Source: CADEED01 sp964444835
GTDB lineage: Bacteria > Pseudomonadota > Gammaproteobacteria > Steroidobacterales > Steroidobacteraceae
Length of the DNA: 64,000 nt
Direction: 5' to 3'
Assembly (NCBI GenBank): GCA_964444835.1
Contig: CAYUIT010000015.1
Coordinates: 9,446-73,445 of the forward strand
Position 1 is the first letter of the stretch, and every line of letters starts with the position of its first letter. Positions 24,192 to 33,471 of the stretch are shown here, in pieces. The position numbers and the translations under genes are program-made. A model generated the notes under the pieces. That model searched no databases and was not told the DNA's origin. It worked only from the letters and a program-made list of their open reading frames with translations.

Positions 24192-24668
24192 ATGTTCGAG
24201 TGGTTGAACAAATTGAATCCACGCGAGCGCCAGTTCGTCACATTTGGCGGTGTCGCTGCGGTGGTGATCGTGGTGTTGGGTGGTTTGCTGTCGCTCAACA
24301 GCGGTGTCTCGAAAGCCCAGCAGCGTGTCGAGCAGAAGCGGGCCGACCTCGCGTTCATGCAAGGTGTTGCGCCGGAGGTTGCGTCGGCGGGGCCTGCGCC
24401 GGCGGCCGGTGCCACGACGGGCCAATCGTTGGTCGTGTTAGTCGATACGTCGGCACGCGAGTCTGGCCTTGGCGGCTCGCTCAATAGCAGTCAGCCGAAT
24501 GGCGAGAACGGGCTGCGCGTGCGTTTTGAGCGCGCGTCGTTCGACTTGTTAGTGGGATGGCTGGCGCGCCTCGCGCAGCAGCACGGTGTGCAAGTGGAAT
24601 CGGCCGAGATCGAGGGCGCTGGCGAGCCCGGTCTCGTCAATGCCGGTCTCGTGTTGCGCGCCGGTTGA
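24192..24668 (+). CDS. gspM: Type II secretion protein GspM
   Basis: A 158-aa bitopic protein: a short cytoplasmic start MFEWLNKLNPRERQF, one membrane helix (GGVAAVVIVVLGGLLSL, about 20-36), a coiled stretch and a periplasmic domain ending GLVNAGLVLRAG. GAGGAG at 24181-24186 lies 5 nt before the ATG, which settles the start. An upstream in-frame reading from 23952 would lie within gspL. Confidence 0.9.
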   Translation: MFEWLNKLNPRERQFVTFGGVAAVVIVVLGGLLSLNSGVSKAQQRVEQKRADLAFMQGVAPEVASAGPAPAAGATTGQSLVVLVDTSARESGLGGSLNSSQPNGENGLRVRFERASFDLLVGWLARLAQQHGVQVESAEIEGAGEPGLVNAGLVLRAG

Positions 24669-24696
24669 GCCGCGCGATTCGGAGCCGCAGCCGCGT

Positions 24697-25440
24697 ATGA
24701 AAAAAGCGGGCCTCACCATGGGGGCTGCCCTACTCGTATTCGTGGGCGTGCTCGTTTGGCAATTTCCAGCATCCTGGGCGCGAGGCTTTCTGCCCACGTC
24801 GATCACCTGTACCGAGCTCGCGGGCTCGCTGTGGAACGGACAATGCACTGAACTCGTGGCGCAAGGTGTCGCAGTCGGTGACGTCACGTGGAATGTCTCA
24901 GCGTGGCGCGCGTTGACCGGCAAGCTCGTCGGCGAAGTGTCCGTGACGCGCGCGAACGCGGCGGTCAAATCGAACCTCGCCATGAGTTTCGCAGGCGACG
25001 GGGAGCTCTTGAACCTACAAGCGCGCTTGCCGCTCGACCCGGCGGTAATGCCGCAATTGCCGCCGTATCTGCGCGGCGATGTCGCGCTCGATTTTCAGAA
25101 GATCGTTCTGCAACAAGCCTGGCCGACGGAGCTTCGGGGTACGGTGAGCGCGCGCGATCTGCGCCGCACGGATGGCGCACAATTTCAACTCGGCAACTAC
25201 GACCTCGTGTTCGATGGCGTCGCACAGCCGGACGGCGCCTTGCAGGGGCAGTTGCAAGACCGCGGCGGGCCGCTCGCCGTGCGCGGCACGCTCCAGTTGA
25301 CGCGCGAGCCGGGGTACGAGATCTCTGGTCTCGTTGCGGCGCGGGCGGAGGCGCCTGCACAGTTGCGCCAACAGCTGGAGTTTTTGGGTGCGCCGAATGC
25401 CGCGGGTGAGCGTGAGTTTTCGCTCGCTGGCACGTTTTAG
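24697..25440 (+). CDS. gspN: Type II secretion protein GspN
   Basis: A 247-aa protein of the T2SSN family: an N-terminal anchor (KKAGLTMGAALLVFVGVLVW), then CTELAGSLWNGQC and the GSLWNG/GDVTWNVSAWRALTGKL pattern typical of GspN, with a beta-rich periplasmic body. GspN is present only in some type II systems. The gene ends the gsp run; gspC, gspD, gspE, gspF and the prepilin peptidase gspO are not in this window. It is convergent with addA, 25 bp away. Confidence 0.85.
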   Translation: MKKAGLTMGAALLVFVGVLVWQFPASWARGFLPTSITCTELAGSLWNGQCTELVAQGVAVGDVTWNVSAWRALTGKLVGEVSVTRANAAVKSNLAMSFAGDGELLNLQARLPLDPAVMPQLPPYLRGDVALDFQKIVLQQAWPTELRGTVSARDLRRTDGAQFQLGNYDLVFDGVAQPDGALQGQLQDRGGPLAVRGTLQLTREPGYEISGLVAARAEAPAQLRQQLEFLGAPNAAGEREFSLAGTF

Positions 25441-25465
25441 CGATCGCTAACGACTCGACCACCGC

Positions 25466-28400
25466 TCATTCGAAGGGATACTCGCGCCACGCTTGTAGCA
25501 ACGGGAAGTAGAGTCCCGCGCGTACGCGTGTTTCGCCGAGTATCCGTACCAAGCGGGCATAGCGCTGCAGTTGCGCACTGTAGCGTCGTAGTTGCTCGCC
25601 GAGGAAGAAATACAAATCGCCGCCTTCGTGGGGGCTCGTCTTGAAGTCGACGACCCAGCGCACGCCGTCACGGTCGATGAAGGTGCGGTCGATGATTGCA
25701 TTGACGACGCGATCGCCCTCGAGCCCCGAGAGCGCGAGCTCGCTGTGTGCTTCGCGGTGTGAGGTCGCGAGAATCCACTGGCCTCGCGGATCGGCCAGGG
25801 TATTCTCGAGCGCCACGCGTGCGGTCTGCACGGCGGCCGTGAGTTCGGCGCCGCGTACGCCGAGTGCGGCGAGTTCCGCGCGCAAGCGAGGCAAGTCTCG
25901 TTGCACGCTTTCCGGCGGCGGCAATTGCTGCGACTTTGCGATGCGCTCGAGTGCCCGGTGCACGACAGTTCCGATGTGGCGTGCAGTTTCGCTTGCCCAT
26001 CGATACTCGGGTTGCTCGTCCAGGCTCGCGATCTCACGCGGTTTGCGCACGGCATCGGCCGGGACGCATGGCCGTTGGTAGCTCGACGCGAGCCGCCTAA
26101 CGACATGCGCTGGGGGCTGCTCGCCCGCCGAGGAAGCGTTGGTTAGTTCTGGCCATGCGTCGATCTCGGTCTGGATGGCAGGCCAGAGCGCTTCGAGCGA
26201 TGTGCTCGGCATGGGCTGCAGTCGTTCCGCAGGCGCTTTGCGCGGCTTCGGATGAACCGTCAGCATCATCGAGCGCTTCGCGCGCGTCATGGCAACGTAC
26301 ATCAGCCGTGCCGCTTCGAATTCGCGTCGCTCTCGGCGCAGCGACTTGATGTACTTTGGTAGGGGTGCGTCGGGATCGCCCGCAATGCTACTCGGTGCGA
26401 CTAACAATCGCGGCTCGCTACCCTGCCACGGAAACTCGAGCCATTCGAGCAATCGCCCGTCGTCGCCTCGCGGTTTGCGACCGATGCCCGGCAGTATCAC
26501 ATGATCGAACTCGAGCCCTTTGGCTTGATGAATCGTCGTGATCACGATGGCCTGCTTGTTAGTCAGGTCAGCCGGTGCGTACAGTTTGGCGAGGGCGCGA
26601 TCGAGCTTCGTCTCGAGTTCGCCGTCGTTACTCTCTGCCAACGGACTCAGCGCATTGAAAAACGCTTCCGCATTGGCGAGTTCAGCCGCTGTTTGAGCGC
26701 TGGCCGGGCCATCGAGTTTCAGCCAGGTCGACTCGATCCACTCCGCGAGCGTGCGGCTGCCCTGTTCTGCGAGCGCTCGCTGCATCACGTCGAGCACCCG
26801 ACGCGCGCGTCGTAGGCCCTCAGGAGACAGGCCCGTGGTTTCGTCGAGGGCCTGCAAGCGCTCGAGAATCGTCGCTTTGGCGTCGTCACCGACGAGCGCC
26901 GTGAGATCGGCGAGCGACAGCGCGGCCCACGGCGCTCGCAGCACCGCGAGCCAAGCCGTGCGGTCAGCGAGATGTAGTAGCGCACGCGTCAGCGCCTCCA
27001 AGTCGCGAACCACCGGCGTATCGATGAGCTGTGTGAACTCAACGCCACTCACCGCGAGTCCGCGCTGCTGGAGTGCACTCACGATGTGACTGGCATGACT
27101 GCGCGTGCCGACCAAGACCGCGATGGAGTGATCGGCGTGCTGCGCGCGCAACGTCGCAATGCGCGCAGCGACCTCTTCCGCTTCCGCGGCATACTGTTTG
27201 GGCCCGACCCGGTATGTGCAGATACGAGTCGTGATCCCGTCATTCTCGCTCACGCGTGCCGGCGTGCTCGCGAGATGCGTAACCGCTGCGAGCGCGCTGT
27301 CGTCGACGCGCGGAAACACTCGAGCGAACACGGAATTGGCATAGTTCACGAGTGCAGGATCCGAACGGAAATTGCGTCGCAGCGCTAACGTTTTCAGTCG
27401 CACGGGGCCGATGCCGTGATCCCGCACGGCCAAGAACAGCCCCACCTCGGCGTTGCGGAATTGGTAGATCGATTGCATGGGATCGCCGACGAGAAACAGG
27501 CTCCGGCCGTCGCCAGGCGACCAATCTTGCGTAAGCGCTGCGAGTAGCGCGCATTGCTCCTGCGACGTGTCCTGGAACTCATCGACCAGAATGTGGTGCA
27601 CGCTGGTGCCGAGCCGCTCGGCAAGATCCGTCGGTTGGCCATCAACCGTGAGCGACTGGCGCGCAGCACCCGCGACCGCGATGTAGTCACACTCGCCGCG
27701 TTCGGTAAAGAGTGCGTCAAGCGCCTGCGCCGCTAGCAGTAACAAGCTGGCGAGCGCGCGCATGGCCTCCTGAGTCGCAGCGTCGAGCGGCACAACAGGC
27801 AACCTACGAATAGCAGCGAGTGTCTCGGCCGCGTCGGTCACCTGAGTGAGATCGGCGAGCCAGGATTGGCAACGCGCTTTTGCGGTCTTGTCCTCTTTCG
27901 CAAAGCCGAGCGACACGTTGGCAGACTTGGGCGAACGAATCGTTGGCGATTCTTCCGCTTTGATTGCGAGCTTCACGATGCCACGCCAGCGCCGCAAATC
28001 ACTTGTACGAGTCGTTAGCGGTGTCGTATCGCTTAGCCACGGCTCGAAGCCATCCGGCGCGACACGCCCTAATTCGCGCGTGACGCGCGCGCCATATGCT
28101 ACGAGCTCTGCGCCCACACTGACGCGCGCTTCACCGAGAATGCCGATCGCCGCCTGCAACGTGGCCTCGATTCGTTCGGTGAGTGTCCGCTCAACGATCG
28201 CTGCGAGCTGCTCCGGGCGATTGCGCACGATCGCCGGCAACCAAGTGTTGCGGGCGGCGAGCATGGTGATGAGCAATTCCTCGAGCTTGCGCCAACGATT
28301 GTCGACAACATCGAGTGCGAGACTCACCGCGCCGCGGTGCGTCGCGTCCTCCTCAGCAAACTCGATCGCGTCACGCGCGGCTTGCCGATACAGCGATTCA

Positions 28401-28834
28401 GCATCGTCGGCGAGCTGCAGTGCGACGTTGCTGCGCGCGCTCACGGGCAACCGGCTCGCCAAATACATGTGCCAGGCGTCGATCGTCATGACGCGCAACC
28501 GATGCGACTGCTGCACCAAGTTTGGATGGCGTGCGACAGCCACGCGAGCCAGCTCGAGTGTCAATTCATCCGCAGCAGATCGTAACTCGATGTCGCCAAG
28601 CAAGGCCTTGCGTACGCGCGTACGCAATTCGCCCGTTGCTTTGCGTGTGAATGTGATCGCGAGGATTTGCTCCGGCGCCTCTACGGCTGCTAACAGCTTC
28701 AAGTAGCGTTGCGTGAGGACCGTAGTCTTGCCGGAACCCGCCGGCGCTTGCAGTAGGATTGAAGCGCGAATGTCGAGCGCCGCCGCACGTGCCGCGGCGT
28801 CCTCCGCTTCGAGTTGCCGCTCGACGTCACTCAT
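25466..28834 (-). CDS. addA: UvrD-like helicase/exonuclease, AddA-like subunit
   Basis: A 1122-aa superfamily I helicase. It has Walker A QAPAGSGKTTVLTQRY (Lys36), ITFTRKATGELRTRV, the Walker B LVDEFQDTSQEQ near 415, GDPMQSIYQFRNAEVGLF, TTIHQAKGLEFDHVILPG and VAMTRAKR. The C-terminal region (from about 950) has a RecB-type nuclease with the catalytic VVDFKTSPHEG near 1060. With the AddB-like product it should resect double-strand breaks before RecA loading. The ATG at 28834 overlaps addB by 8 nt; a longer reading from 29068 lies inside addB. Confidence 0.88.
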   Translation of the reverse strand: MSDVERQLEAEDAAARAAALDIRASILLQAPAGSGKTTVLTQRYLKLLAAVEAPEQILAITFTRKATGELRTRVRKALLGDIELRSAADELTLELARVAVARHPNLVQQSHRLRVMTIDAWHMYLASRLPVSARSNVALQLADDAESLYRQAARDAIEFAEEDATHRGAVSLALDVVDNRWRKLEELLITMLAARNTWLPAIVRNRPEQLAAIVERTLTERIEATLQAAIGILGEARVSVGAELVAYGARVTRELGRVAPDGFEPWLSDTTPLTTRTSDLRRWRGIVKLAIKAEESPTIRSPKSANVSLGFAKEDKTAKARCQSWLADLTQVTDAAETLAAIRRLPVVPLDAATQEAMRALASLLLLAAQALDALFTERGECDYIAVAGAARQSLTVDGQPTDLAERLGTSVHHILVDEFQDTSQEQCALLAALTQDWSPGDGRSLFLVGDPMQSIYQFRNAEVGLFLAVRDHGIGPVRLKTLALRRNFRSDPALVNYANSVFARVFPRVDDSALAAVTHLASTPARVSENDGITTRICTYRVGPKQYAAEAEEVAARIATLRAQHADHSIAVLVGTRSHASHIVSALQQRGLAVSGVEFTQLIDTPVVRDLEALTRALLHLADRTAWLAVLRAPWAALSLADLTALVGDDAKATILERLQALDETTGLSPEGLRRARRVLDVMQRALAEQGSRTLAEWIESTWLKLDGPASAQTAAELANAEAFFNALSPLAESNDGELETKLDRALAKLYAPADLTNKQAIVITTIHQAKGLEFDHVILPGIGRKPRGDDGRLLEWLEFPWQGSEPRLLVAPSSIAGDPDAPLPKYIKSLRRERREFEAARLMYVAMTRAKRSMMLTVHPKPRKAPAERLQPMPSTSLEALWPAIQTEIDAWPELTNASSAGEQPPAHVVRRLASSYQRPCVPADAVRKPREIASLDEQPEYRWASETARHIGTVVHRALERIAKSQQLPPPESVQRDLPRLRAELAALGVRGAELTAAVQTARVALENTLADPRGQWILATSHREAHSELALSGLEGDRVVNAIIDRTFIDRDGVRWVVDFKTSPHEGGDLYFFLGEQLRRYSAQLQRYARLVRILGETRVRAGLYFPLLQAWREYPFE

Positions 28835-31505
28835 CAGCGGGGCTCTCTTCGTCGTCGGCGTCATCGGCTTCATCGTCGGGCGCGAAATCGAGCCACAGTT
28901 CGGAGCGGCGACACAATGCGGTGAGATGACAGGTAGCACACGTCGCGTGCTTGCGCGGGTCGACGCGTGCGTCACCCGCGACATACTGCGCGGCGAGTTC
29001 GCCGATTTGCGTACGCCAGGCATGCGTGGCGTTGCGCCACAATGTGCGCGCCTCTGCGTCGGGAACATTCTTGTTAGCTTTGCAAAAGGCGGCTCCGACG
29101 CCAGGCAGTAGGCGCTTGGTGGCGGCCGCGCCGCGGTATCGCGCTTTACGTCGCGACAGATACTGTAACGCCAGCGCTTCGACTGGCTCGTCCCAATCCG
29201 CTGCGAGATAGGCTAACAATTGCGGCGGCGAGGGTCGCGGGTGCTGCCACTCGACGGATTTATCGGTGCCCGATTTGTAGTCGATGATCACGAGCCCGTT
29301 GGGTTCCAGGCGGTCGACACGATCCAACTTGAACTCGAAACTTACGCCGCCGAGTACCACCCTTCGCGCACGCTCTGTATAAAGCACCGCAAACGCTGTT
29401 CGATCGCGTTCCACTGCGGCGCCCGCAACGATGAGCTGCTGCAACCGCAATGCTTCGCGCTCGAGCGTGCTTGGTGTCGCGGCGGCTCGCCACCGCGGTT
29501 GGGTTTCGCGCCGCGCCGCCGTCACGCACTCTGTGGCACGCGTCTCGACGGCAGCGTCACTGAGCTCAGCGAGTGCGGCATTGCTCGGAGTCATCTGCCA
29601 AAAGCGCGCCAATGCCGCATGCAGCCAGATGCCGCGGTCACGCTCGTCTATGCCGGCCACGGGTGTTTGCAATGCGTCCGCCCCCAGGCGCAACTCGGCG
29701 TACGCTCGAAACGGGCAATCGGTTTGCAGCTCGAAAACGCGGGATCCGTGCCGGGCACGAGCGCCGGTCTCGAAGGCAATCCCACGATAGTCGGGTAACT
29801 CTTCAAACACGGGGTCACCGCGCAGTGTTGCAGTGAGCCCCCGCACGCGCGTGTTGTTTGGCCACGGCGGCAGTGTGCTCAGCAACGGGCTGGGCGTGCA
29901 TTCGCTATCGTCTCGCGTGTGAGGCGCCGACAGGACGACCTCACGCGCGTGCTCGCGCCACGTGGCGAGCATCGCGATCGCTTGCGCGTGCAGCCGATCG
30001 CCCGAGCTGTTAGGCATGCCCGCTTCGATTTGCCACGGCAGTGGGATCAGGGGGTGCGGTTGCGGTGCGGGCGGCCACGTGTCGGCATCGAGCCCCATCA
30101 CCCAAATCGCATCGTATGCGACGACCGGCGTGTGCAACGCGTCGGTTACGAGCAGCGGCACGTCACGGCTGGCGACGTCGAACTTCACTTGGTCTGCGAT
30201 CTCGGTCAGCGCATCGACAGCGTCGCTCGCCGTGAGCGCTTCCCAGACATGCCCGAGGCTCGCGAACTCGCCCAGCAACTCTTGCCAGCGCTGACGAACC
30301 TGCTGTGATTCGCTGTCGAGCGGCGCTTCGCCCGGCCAACCCAGCTCGCGGAGCGCGCTCTCGAACGCGGGTGCCCACTCGATCGGTCGCGCGCGCCTGG
30401 GCGGCAATTGCTGGTGGGCCGCCTGCAGGCGCGTGGCTAACGACTCGCAGCCGGTCGGCGCGCGCGGGCTCCGCGCTAAGGTCTCGACGTGCCGCCAATC
30501 GACCTTGAGTCGACCCGCCTCGCGCAAGAATCGCTCGAAGCGCGCACGCACACTAGCATCTGGCGCGCCTGCAAACGGTGTCCGCAGCCACGCCGAGGCC
30601 GCTTCGAACGGTAGCGGCCGCGTCAGGAATTGCAAACTCGCCAGTGCGGCCTGCACGAGAGCAAAGCTCGACAAGCTGCGGCCGCCCTCGAATGCGAGCG
30701 ACCGCGAGCCGTCGTCATCGGCTACCCAGCGAGAGGGTTCGAGCGCTTGCGACAGCGCACGCTCGAGTCGGCCACGTCGGCTCGGTAGGTCCGGCGCAAC
30801 GACCAGCAGTCGCTGCTCGGGACGCTCTAACAATCGCCGCCGCGCCCATTCCGCAACCGCTGCGCACTCGCTGTCGATGGTGTCGGTGTCCAACCGATAG
30901 GCGGTGCTGGTGACTCCACCCGTTGCGACCACGGTGCCGCTGACCCGCGTCAGCGTGTGATGCGCGATTGGGGTATAGCTGCCAGCGACGTAGCGTACGC
31001 GCGCATCGCTCAGCGGCCCCAGTCGATCCAATTGGCGCCGTAGCGGATACGCCTGCAATGCTTGGTAGCGTGTACCAAGCCACTCGAGTCCGCGGCGGAG
31101 CAGTTCACTCTCGGGCCATACGCGCAATTGCGGGATACGCTGCCGCAACTGCCATTCGTCTAACAACTCCGTTGCGGAGCGCAGTTGACTTGCCACCGCG
31201 CGGCGGGCCGCAAATTGGTAGTCGCTCGCCGCTTCCTGGGCAAACTCGCGCGTCAGCGCCCACTCTTCGCGCTCCGTGAGCAGCCGCGGCCAATCGGCAC
31301 CCGGCTCTTCGGTCTGCGTGGCGAGCGTATTGCGTGCCCAGGTGCTGAATGTGAGCGCGCGCGGTGTGCGCCACGCGCGCCGGCCCGCGGCGACCTGCTC
31401 TGCGGCGAACGCTGCACGCACGGCCGCAGCGCGTTGCATCGACTCGACGATAACAGTGTCGTCAGCCGCAATGGCCGCGCTCAGATCGGGATGAAATCGT
31501 TGCAA
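28827..31505 (-). CDS. addB: PD-(D/E)XK nuclease-family DNA repair protein, AddB-like
   Basis: An 892-aa partner of the AddA-like helicase, of the family often named 'probable DNA repair protein' in beta/gammaproteobacteria. The N-terminal half is an inactivated helicase-like fold (no clear Walker A). The C-terminal third has the nuclease motif GLVIIDYKSGTD and the iron-sulfur cysteines of AddB: one in QTDCPFRAYAEL near 596 and three in CATCHLTALCRR near 860. The presence of AddAB suggests this genome does not rely on RecBCD. Upstream is the aminotransferase gene, 2 bp away, on the same strand. Confidence 0.86.
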   Translation of the reverse strand: MQRFHPDLSAAIAADDTVIVESMQRAAAVRAAFAAEQVAAGRRAWRTPRALTFSTWARNTLATQTEEPGADWPRLLTEREEWALTREFAQEAASDYQFAARRAVASQLRSATELLDEWQLRQRIPQLRVWPESELLRRGLEWLGTRYQALQAYPLRRQLDRLGPLSDARVRYVAGSYTPIAHHTLTRVSGTVVATGGVTSTAYRLDTDTIDSECAAVAEWARRRLLERPEQRLLVVAPDLPSRRGRLERALSQALEPSRWVADDDGSRSLAFEGGRSLSSFALVQAALASLQFLTRPLPFEAASAWLRTPFAGAPDASVRARFERFLREAGRLKVDWRHVETLARSPRAPTGCESLATRLQAAHQQLPPRRARPIEWAPAFESALRELGWPGEAPLDSESQQVRQRWQELLGEFASLGHVWEALTASDAVDALTEIADQVKFDVASRDVPLLVTDALHTPVVAYDAIWVMGLDADTWPPAPQPHPLIPLPWQIEAGMPNSSGDRLHAQAIAMLATWREHAREVVLSAPHTRDDSECTPSPLLSTLPPWPNNTRVRGLTATLRGDPVFEELPDYRGIAFETGARARHGSRVFELQTDCPFRAYAELRLGADALQTPVAGIDERDRGIWLHAALARFWQMTPSNAALAELSDAAVETRATECVTAARRETQPRWRAAATPSTLEREALRLQQLIVAGAAVERDRTAFAVLYTERARRVVLGGVSFEFKLDRVDRLEPNGLVIIDYKSGTDKSVEWQHPRPSPPQLLAYLAADWDEPVEALALQYLSRRKARYRGAAATKRLLPGVGAAFCKANKNVPDAEARTLWRNATHAWRTQIGELAAQYVAGDARVDPRKHATCATCHLTALCRRSELWLDFAPDDEADDADDEESPADE

Positions 31506-31507
31506 GT

Positions 31508-32791
31508 CTATTTGCTGAACCGGGTCTGGGCGTCGACGACCTTACCGCGATCGGCACGTTGCTCACTGGCGTATCCGGCCAGTAGGTCTTCGATACGGCC
31601 GAACACGGTGCGTAGCAACGCGGCATCCGGCAGCGTCGTCACGCGGAAATGGTCGCGGTATGGCACGTTGAAGCTCACGCCCGGTGCGACGAGCACATGC
31701 TTGCGCTCCAATAAATCGAGCGCGAACGCGTGATCGTCGAAGTCGGGCAAGTGCTCGGTCTTCACGCGAATGAATGCATACATCGCCCCGCTTGGCGGCT
31801 CGAGGTGCAAGAACTGACTCGCACGCGTGGCCTCGACAATGGCGCGGCGCGATTCGTACAGGCGGCCCGGCGGCTTGATCAACTCTTGGATGCTTTGGTA
31901 GCCGCCGAGTGCGGTTTGTACGGCCCACTGCGCCGGTACTCCGCTGCACAGTCGCAACGATGAGAGCAACTCCATCGCGCTCAAGTAATCAGCAGCTGCG
32001 CGCAACTTGCCGGAGAACACGGCCCAACCGACACGATAGCCGCACGCGCGATACACTTTTGAGAGGCCGGACAACGTCACGCAGATGGTGTCGCGTACGA
32101 CGGTGGCGAGTGGCGTGAAGACCGCGCCATCGTATGTCATCTGGTCGTAGATCTCGTCGGCAAACACGACCAAGCCATGCCGCTCGGCGAGCTGCACGAT
32201 CTTCTCGAGCAGCGCTTTCGGATACACGGCGCCGGTCGGGTTGTTAGGGTTGATGACGACGATCGCCCGCGTGCGTGGCGTGATGAGCGCTGCGATATCT
32301 TCGATGGTCGGGATGAATGCGTTCTCGGGACGGCACGGATAATGGACCGCACGCCCGCGATTGAGTGTCGTCGCGGCGGTCCACAGCGGGTAGTCAGGGC
32401 TGGGAATCAGGACCTCATCGCCATCATTCAATAGCGCACGCAAGGTGAGATCGATCAACTCGCTCACGCCGTTACCAATGAAAACCTCTTCCGCCGATAC
32501 ACCCTGGACACCGCGCGCTTGCTGTTGCATCACCACCGCTTCGCGCGCTGGAAAGATGCCCTTCTGGTGGGAATAGCCCTCCGCGACGGGCAAGTTTTCG
32601 ATCATCGCGAGGCGCATCGTCTCGGGCGTGCGAAAACCGAACGCGCCTGGATTACCAATATTGAGCGACACGATTTCGTGGCCCATGCGCTCGAGTTCAT
32701 GCGCTCGCCGCGCGAGCCGCCCACGGATCTCGTACTTCACGTTGCGAAGGCTGTCGCTCGGTCGAATGGTGCTCTCATTTGTCATAGACAC
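31508..32791 (-). CDS. alaA: AlaA-like pyridoxal-phosphate aminotransferase
   Basis: A 427-aa class I aminotransferase. NIGNPGAFGFRTPETM, GIFPAREAVVMQQQ, NGVSELIDLTLRALLNDGDEVL and INPNNPTGAVYPK are close to AlaA/YfbQ glutamate-pyruvate aminotransferase. The PLP Lys lies in LSGLSKVYRACGYRVGW (about 245), and the Tyr of FADEIYDQMTYDG and the C-terminal substrate Arg of HFRVTTLP are present. Start is ATG at 32791, or 32785 two codons on. It likely makes alanine from pyruvate; other keto acids are possible. Confidence 0.85.
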   Translation of the reverse strand: MSMTNESTIRPSDSLRNVKYEIRGRLARRAHELERMGHEIVSLNIGNPGAFGFRTPETMRLAMIENLPVAEGYSHQKGIFPAREAVVMQQQARGVQGVSAEEVFIGNGVSELIDLTLRALLNDGDEVLIPSPDYPLWTAATTLNRGRAVHYPCRPENAFIPTIEDIAALITPRTRAIVVINPNNPTGAVYPKALLEKIVQLAERHGLVVFADEIYDQMTYDGAVFTPLATVVRDTICVTLSGLSKVYRACGYRVGWAVFSGKLRAAADYLSAMELLSSLRLCSGVPAQWAVQTALGGYQSIQELIKPPGRLYESRRAIVEATRASQFLHLEPPSGAMYAFIRVKTEHLPDFDDHAFALDLLERKHVLVAPGVSFNVPYRDHFRVTTLPDAALLRTVFGRIEDLLAGYASEQRADRGKVVDAQTRFSK

Positions 32792-32991
32792 TATGGCTAC
32801 GCGCCTGTCGCACGGTCGAGTGTGAACCGCGTCAATACAGTAGCGGCTCGCTGCAATTCCTGCACCTTACGCGTGCATCAGGGTCGGTCACGTCGAAGCG
32901 CAATCTTCGATAAAAGCGATATTCGAGGGGCGTCATCGCAGGCCGTCCCGATGGTAATCTTGTCCCCCATAAGCCCCCTGGAGTGTGTCCG

Positions 32992-33468
32992 ATGACCGAC
33001 CTTCGATCCGCCATGCCGTTGCTCGCGCGTCAAGAAGGCGTTTGGGAGGGCTGGTACCGCTATTTCGACGAGAACGGCAACAAGATCGACGAGCACCGCT
33101 CCCGCTTGGTGTGTCGCATGCCAAAGAGTGGCCCTGTGCCGTATCACCAGACTAACTACTACACCTGGGTGGACGGACGCACGGAGTCGCGCGATTTTCC
33201 AGCGACGTTTCGTGACGGCCGACTGTGGTTCGACAACGAGTTGATCTCGGGTTGGGCAACGGAAGTGCCGCTCGATGAGTTCAAGCGCACCTTGATGCTC
33301 TATTGGAAGCGCAAGGGCGAGCCCAACACTTATTTATACGAAATGATCCAGACCAGCGACGACATGCGGTTCCGCACGCGTGTCTGGCAGTGGATCAGTG
33401 GCGGCAAGACCCGGATGCGCACGCTCATAGACGAGCAAAAAGTCTCCGACTCTTGGGAGGGCCTGTAG
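32992..33468 (+). CDS. Protein of unknown function (DUF3598-like)
   Basis: A 158-aa soluble protein, beta-rich, with no signal peptide. Features such as LARQEGVWEGWYRYFDENGNKIDEH, in parts, and FRDGRLWFDNELISGWA resemble the lipocalin-like DUF3598 family. The ATG at 32992 has GGAG at 32980-32983, 8 nt upstream; an in-frame GTG at 32983 is weaker. It sits 3 bp before the methyltransferase gene, so the two are an operon. I cannot assign a function; binding of a hydrophobic ligand is a guess from the fold. Confidence 0.75.
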   Translation: MTDLRSAMPLLARQEGVWEGWYRYFDENGNKIDEHRSRLVCRMPKSGPVPYHQTNYYTWVDGRTESRDFPATFRDGRLWFDNELISGWATEVPLDEFKRTLMLYWKRKGEPNTYLYEMIQTSDDMRFRTRVWQWISGGKTRMRTLIDEQKVSDSWEGL

Positions 33469-33471
33469 CTT

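Noticed and set aside
25438..25447. AGCGATCGCT palindrome between gspN and addA as a terminator or repeat element
   Set aside because: It is a single 10-bp palindrome with no U-run and no further copies noticed in the window.
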